Origin: Nocardia aurantia
Lineage (GTDB): Bacteria; Actinomycetota; Actinomycetes; Mycobacteriales; Mycobacteriaceae
Length of the DNA stretch: 64,000 bases
Reading direction: 5' to 3'
Assembly (NCBI RefSeq): GCF_009604425.1
Contig: NZ_WEGI01000001.1
Location: 248,001-312,000 of the forward strand
Position numbers and translations under genes: made by a program. The notes beneath the pieces are model-generated. The model made no database searches. It had not been told where the DNA came from and saw only the letters and a program-made list of their open reading frames with translations. Below are positions 63,067-64,000 of the stretch, piece by piece. Numbering within the stretch: position 1 is the first letter of the stretch; every line of letters starts with the position of its first letter.

Positions 63067-64000
63067 ATGACTGCCAGCGCTGCGGCTCCTCGCCACTCGG
63101 AAATCCCCGCCGGCTTCGTCGCCGGGCTGGAAGGTGTGGTGGCCTTCACCACCGATATCGCCGAACCGGACAAGGACGGCGGGGCGCTGCGCTATCGCGG
63201 CGTCGACATCGAGGATCTGGTCGCCAACCGGGTGACCTTCGGCGACGTGTGGTCCTTGCTGGTCGACGGTGAATTCGGCCGCGGCCTGCCGCCGGCCGAG
63301 CCGTTCCCGCTGCCCGTGCACACCGGCGACGTCCGGGTCGACGTGCAGGCCGGACTCGCCATGCTGGCCCCGATCTGGGGCTATCAGCCGCTGCTGGACA
63401 TCGACGACGACGCGGCCCGGGAGAATCTGGCCCGCGCCTCGGTGATGGCACTGTCCTATGTCGCGCAGTCCGCGCGCGGTATCTATCAGCCTGCGGTCTC
63501 GCAACGGCAGATCGACGAATGCGTCACGATCACCGAACGATTCATGACCCGCTGGAAGGGCGAGCCCGATCCGCGCCACACGGAGGCGATCGACGCCTAC
63601 TGGGTGTCCGCGGCCGAGCACGGCATGAACGCCTCCACCTTCACCGCCCGCGTCATCGCCTCCACCGGCGCCGACGTGGCGGCCTGCCTGTCCGGCGCGA
63701 TCGGCGCCATGTCCGGCCCGCTGCACGGGGGCGCCCCGGCCCGGGTGCTGCCGATGATCGAGCAGGTCGAGCGCTCCGGCGATGCCCGGGCGCTGGTCAA
63801 GGGCATTCTCGATCGCAAGGAGAAGCTGATGGGCTTCGGCCACCGGGTGTATCGGGCCGAGGACCCGCGCGCCCGGGTGCTGCGCGACACGGCCCGGCGG
63901 CTGGCCGCGCCCCGCTACGAGGTGGCCGCGGCCCTGGAGCAGGCCGCGCTGGCCGAACTGCGGGAGCGCCGGCCCGATCGGGCCATCGAGACCAACGTCG
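63067..64000 (+). CDS. citA: Second citrate synthase (CitA type), cut by the window end
   Basis: The frame is open from the ATG at 63067 to the last base, giving the first 311 codons. AAGGAG lies 11 bases before the ATG. Visible segments are GVVAFTTDIAEPDKDGGALRY (read as TTDIAEPDKDG and LRYRGVDIEDL), GPLHGGAPARVLPM and LMGFGHRVYRAEDPRA, so the catalytic histidines are present; the final Asp region lies outside. It lacks the N-terminal beta domain of the gltA2 product at 59381 and fits the smaller citrate/2-methylcitrate synthase group. Substrate cannot be settled. Confidence 0.9.
   Translation, partial: MTASAAAPRHSEIPAGFVAGLEGVVAFTTDIAEPDKDGGALRYRGVDIEDLVANRVTFGDVWSLLVDGEFGRGLPPAEPFPLPVHTGDVRVDVQAGLAMLAPIWGYQPLLDIDDDAARENLARASVMALSYVAQSARGIYQPAVSQRQIDECVTITERFMTRWKGEPDPRHTEAIDAYWVSAAEHGMNASTFTARVIASTGADVAACLSGAIGAMSGPLHGGAPARVLPMIEQVERSGDARALVKGILDRKEKLMGFGHRVYRAEDPRARVLRDTARRLAAPRYEVAAALEQAALAELRERRPDRAIETNV

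Overview
The window is about 70% G+C, densely coded on both strands, and reads as chromosome from a mycolic-acid actinomycete, most likely Nocardia or a close relative. The evidence is mycothiol synthase (MshD), LmeA, GlnR, a DesA1-type acyl-ACP desaturase, a polyprenol-phosphate mannose synthase, a mycobactin/nocobactin-type salicylate starter unit, an Rpf, and long stretches that follow, to my recollection, the gene order of the M. tuberculosis Rv0815-Rv0824 and Rv0858-Rv0880 regions. I see no phage, transposon, CRISPR or rRNA genes.

Layout. 1-2000 (minus): the start of a gene behind a polycysteine leader peptide and hairpin, then a membrane thioredoxin and lmeA. 1954-7841 (plus): glnR-mshD, then pstSCAB behind a PHO-box-like direct repeat. 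7927-13009 (minus): phoU, a LytR-CpsA-Psr ligase, dus, and desA1 with a palindromic operator candidate. 13414-15513: tRNA-Lys, a structured non-coding stretch, a TetR/ScbR-like regulator, and a tRNA-Glu/Asp/Phe cluster. 15689-21572: an NTF2-like protein, ppm1, and the plsB2-plsC acyltransferase operon. 21757-28877: iron-box-controlled salicylate synthase, salicylate-AMP ligase and an ArCP-Cy-A-PCP synthetase. 29029-32830: a short-chain dehydrogenase, an AhpD-like carboxymuconolactone decarboxylase paired with an ECF41-type sigma factor, and dapC. 32836-43435: a minisatellite-like array, two LysE/RhtB exporters, DAHP synthase, an XPB helicase, a secreted M1 peptidase, a lipoprotein, and an XPB/Ssl2 N-domain-like protein. 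44168-54000: a resuscitation-promoting factor behind a probable c-di-AMP (ydaO) riboswitch, a cold-shock protein, DUF2771, an MFS protein with an octapeptide repeat, a glutaminyl cyclotransferase, DUF3027, and a sacsin-like ATPase. 54214-64000: TetR, DUF2530, MarR, YccF, an Eis-type acetyltransferase, an AI-2E family permease, citrate synthase, MFS, pdxH, and a second citrate synthase cut by the window end.

Working together. The pst genes and phoU form the phosphate uptake and sensing unit. MbtI, MbtA and the NRPS make and load a salicyl-azoline cap, each promoter carrying an IdeR-type box, but the later siderophore genes and transporters are absent here. PlsB2 and PlsC give the first two acylations of glycerol-3-phosphate. 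The ECF41 sigma factor sits beside its usual partner gene, which carries a matching promoter motif. About a dozen genes have a TANNNT hexamer 6-8 bases before the start codon, so leaderless transcription looks common.
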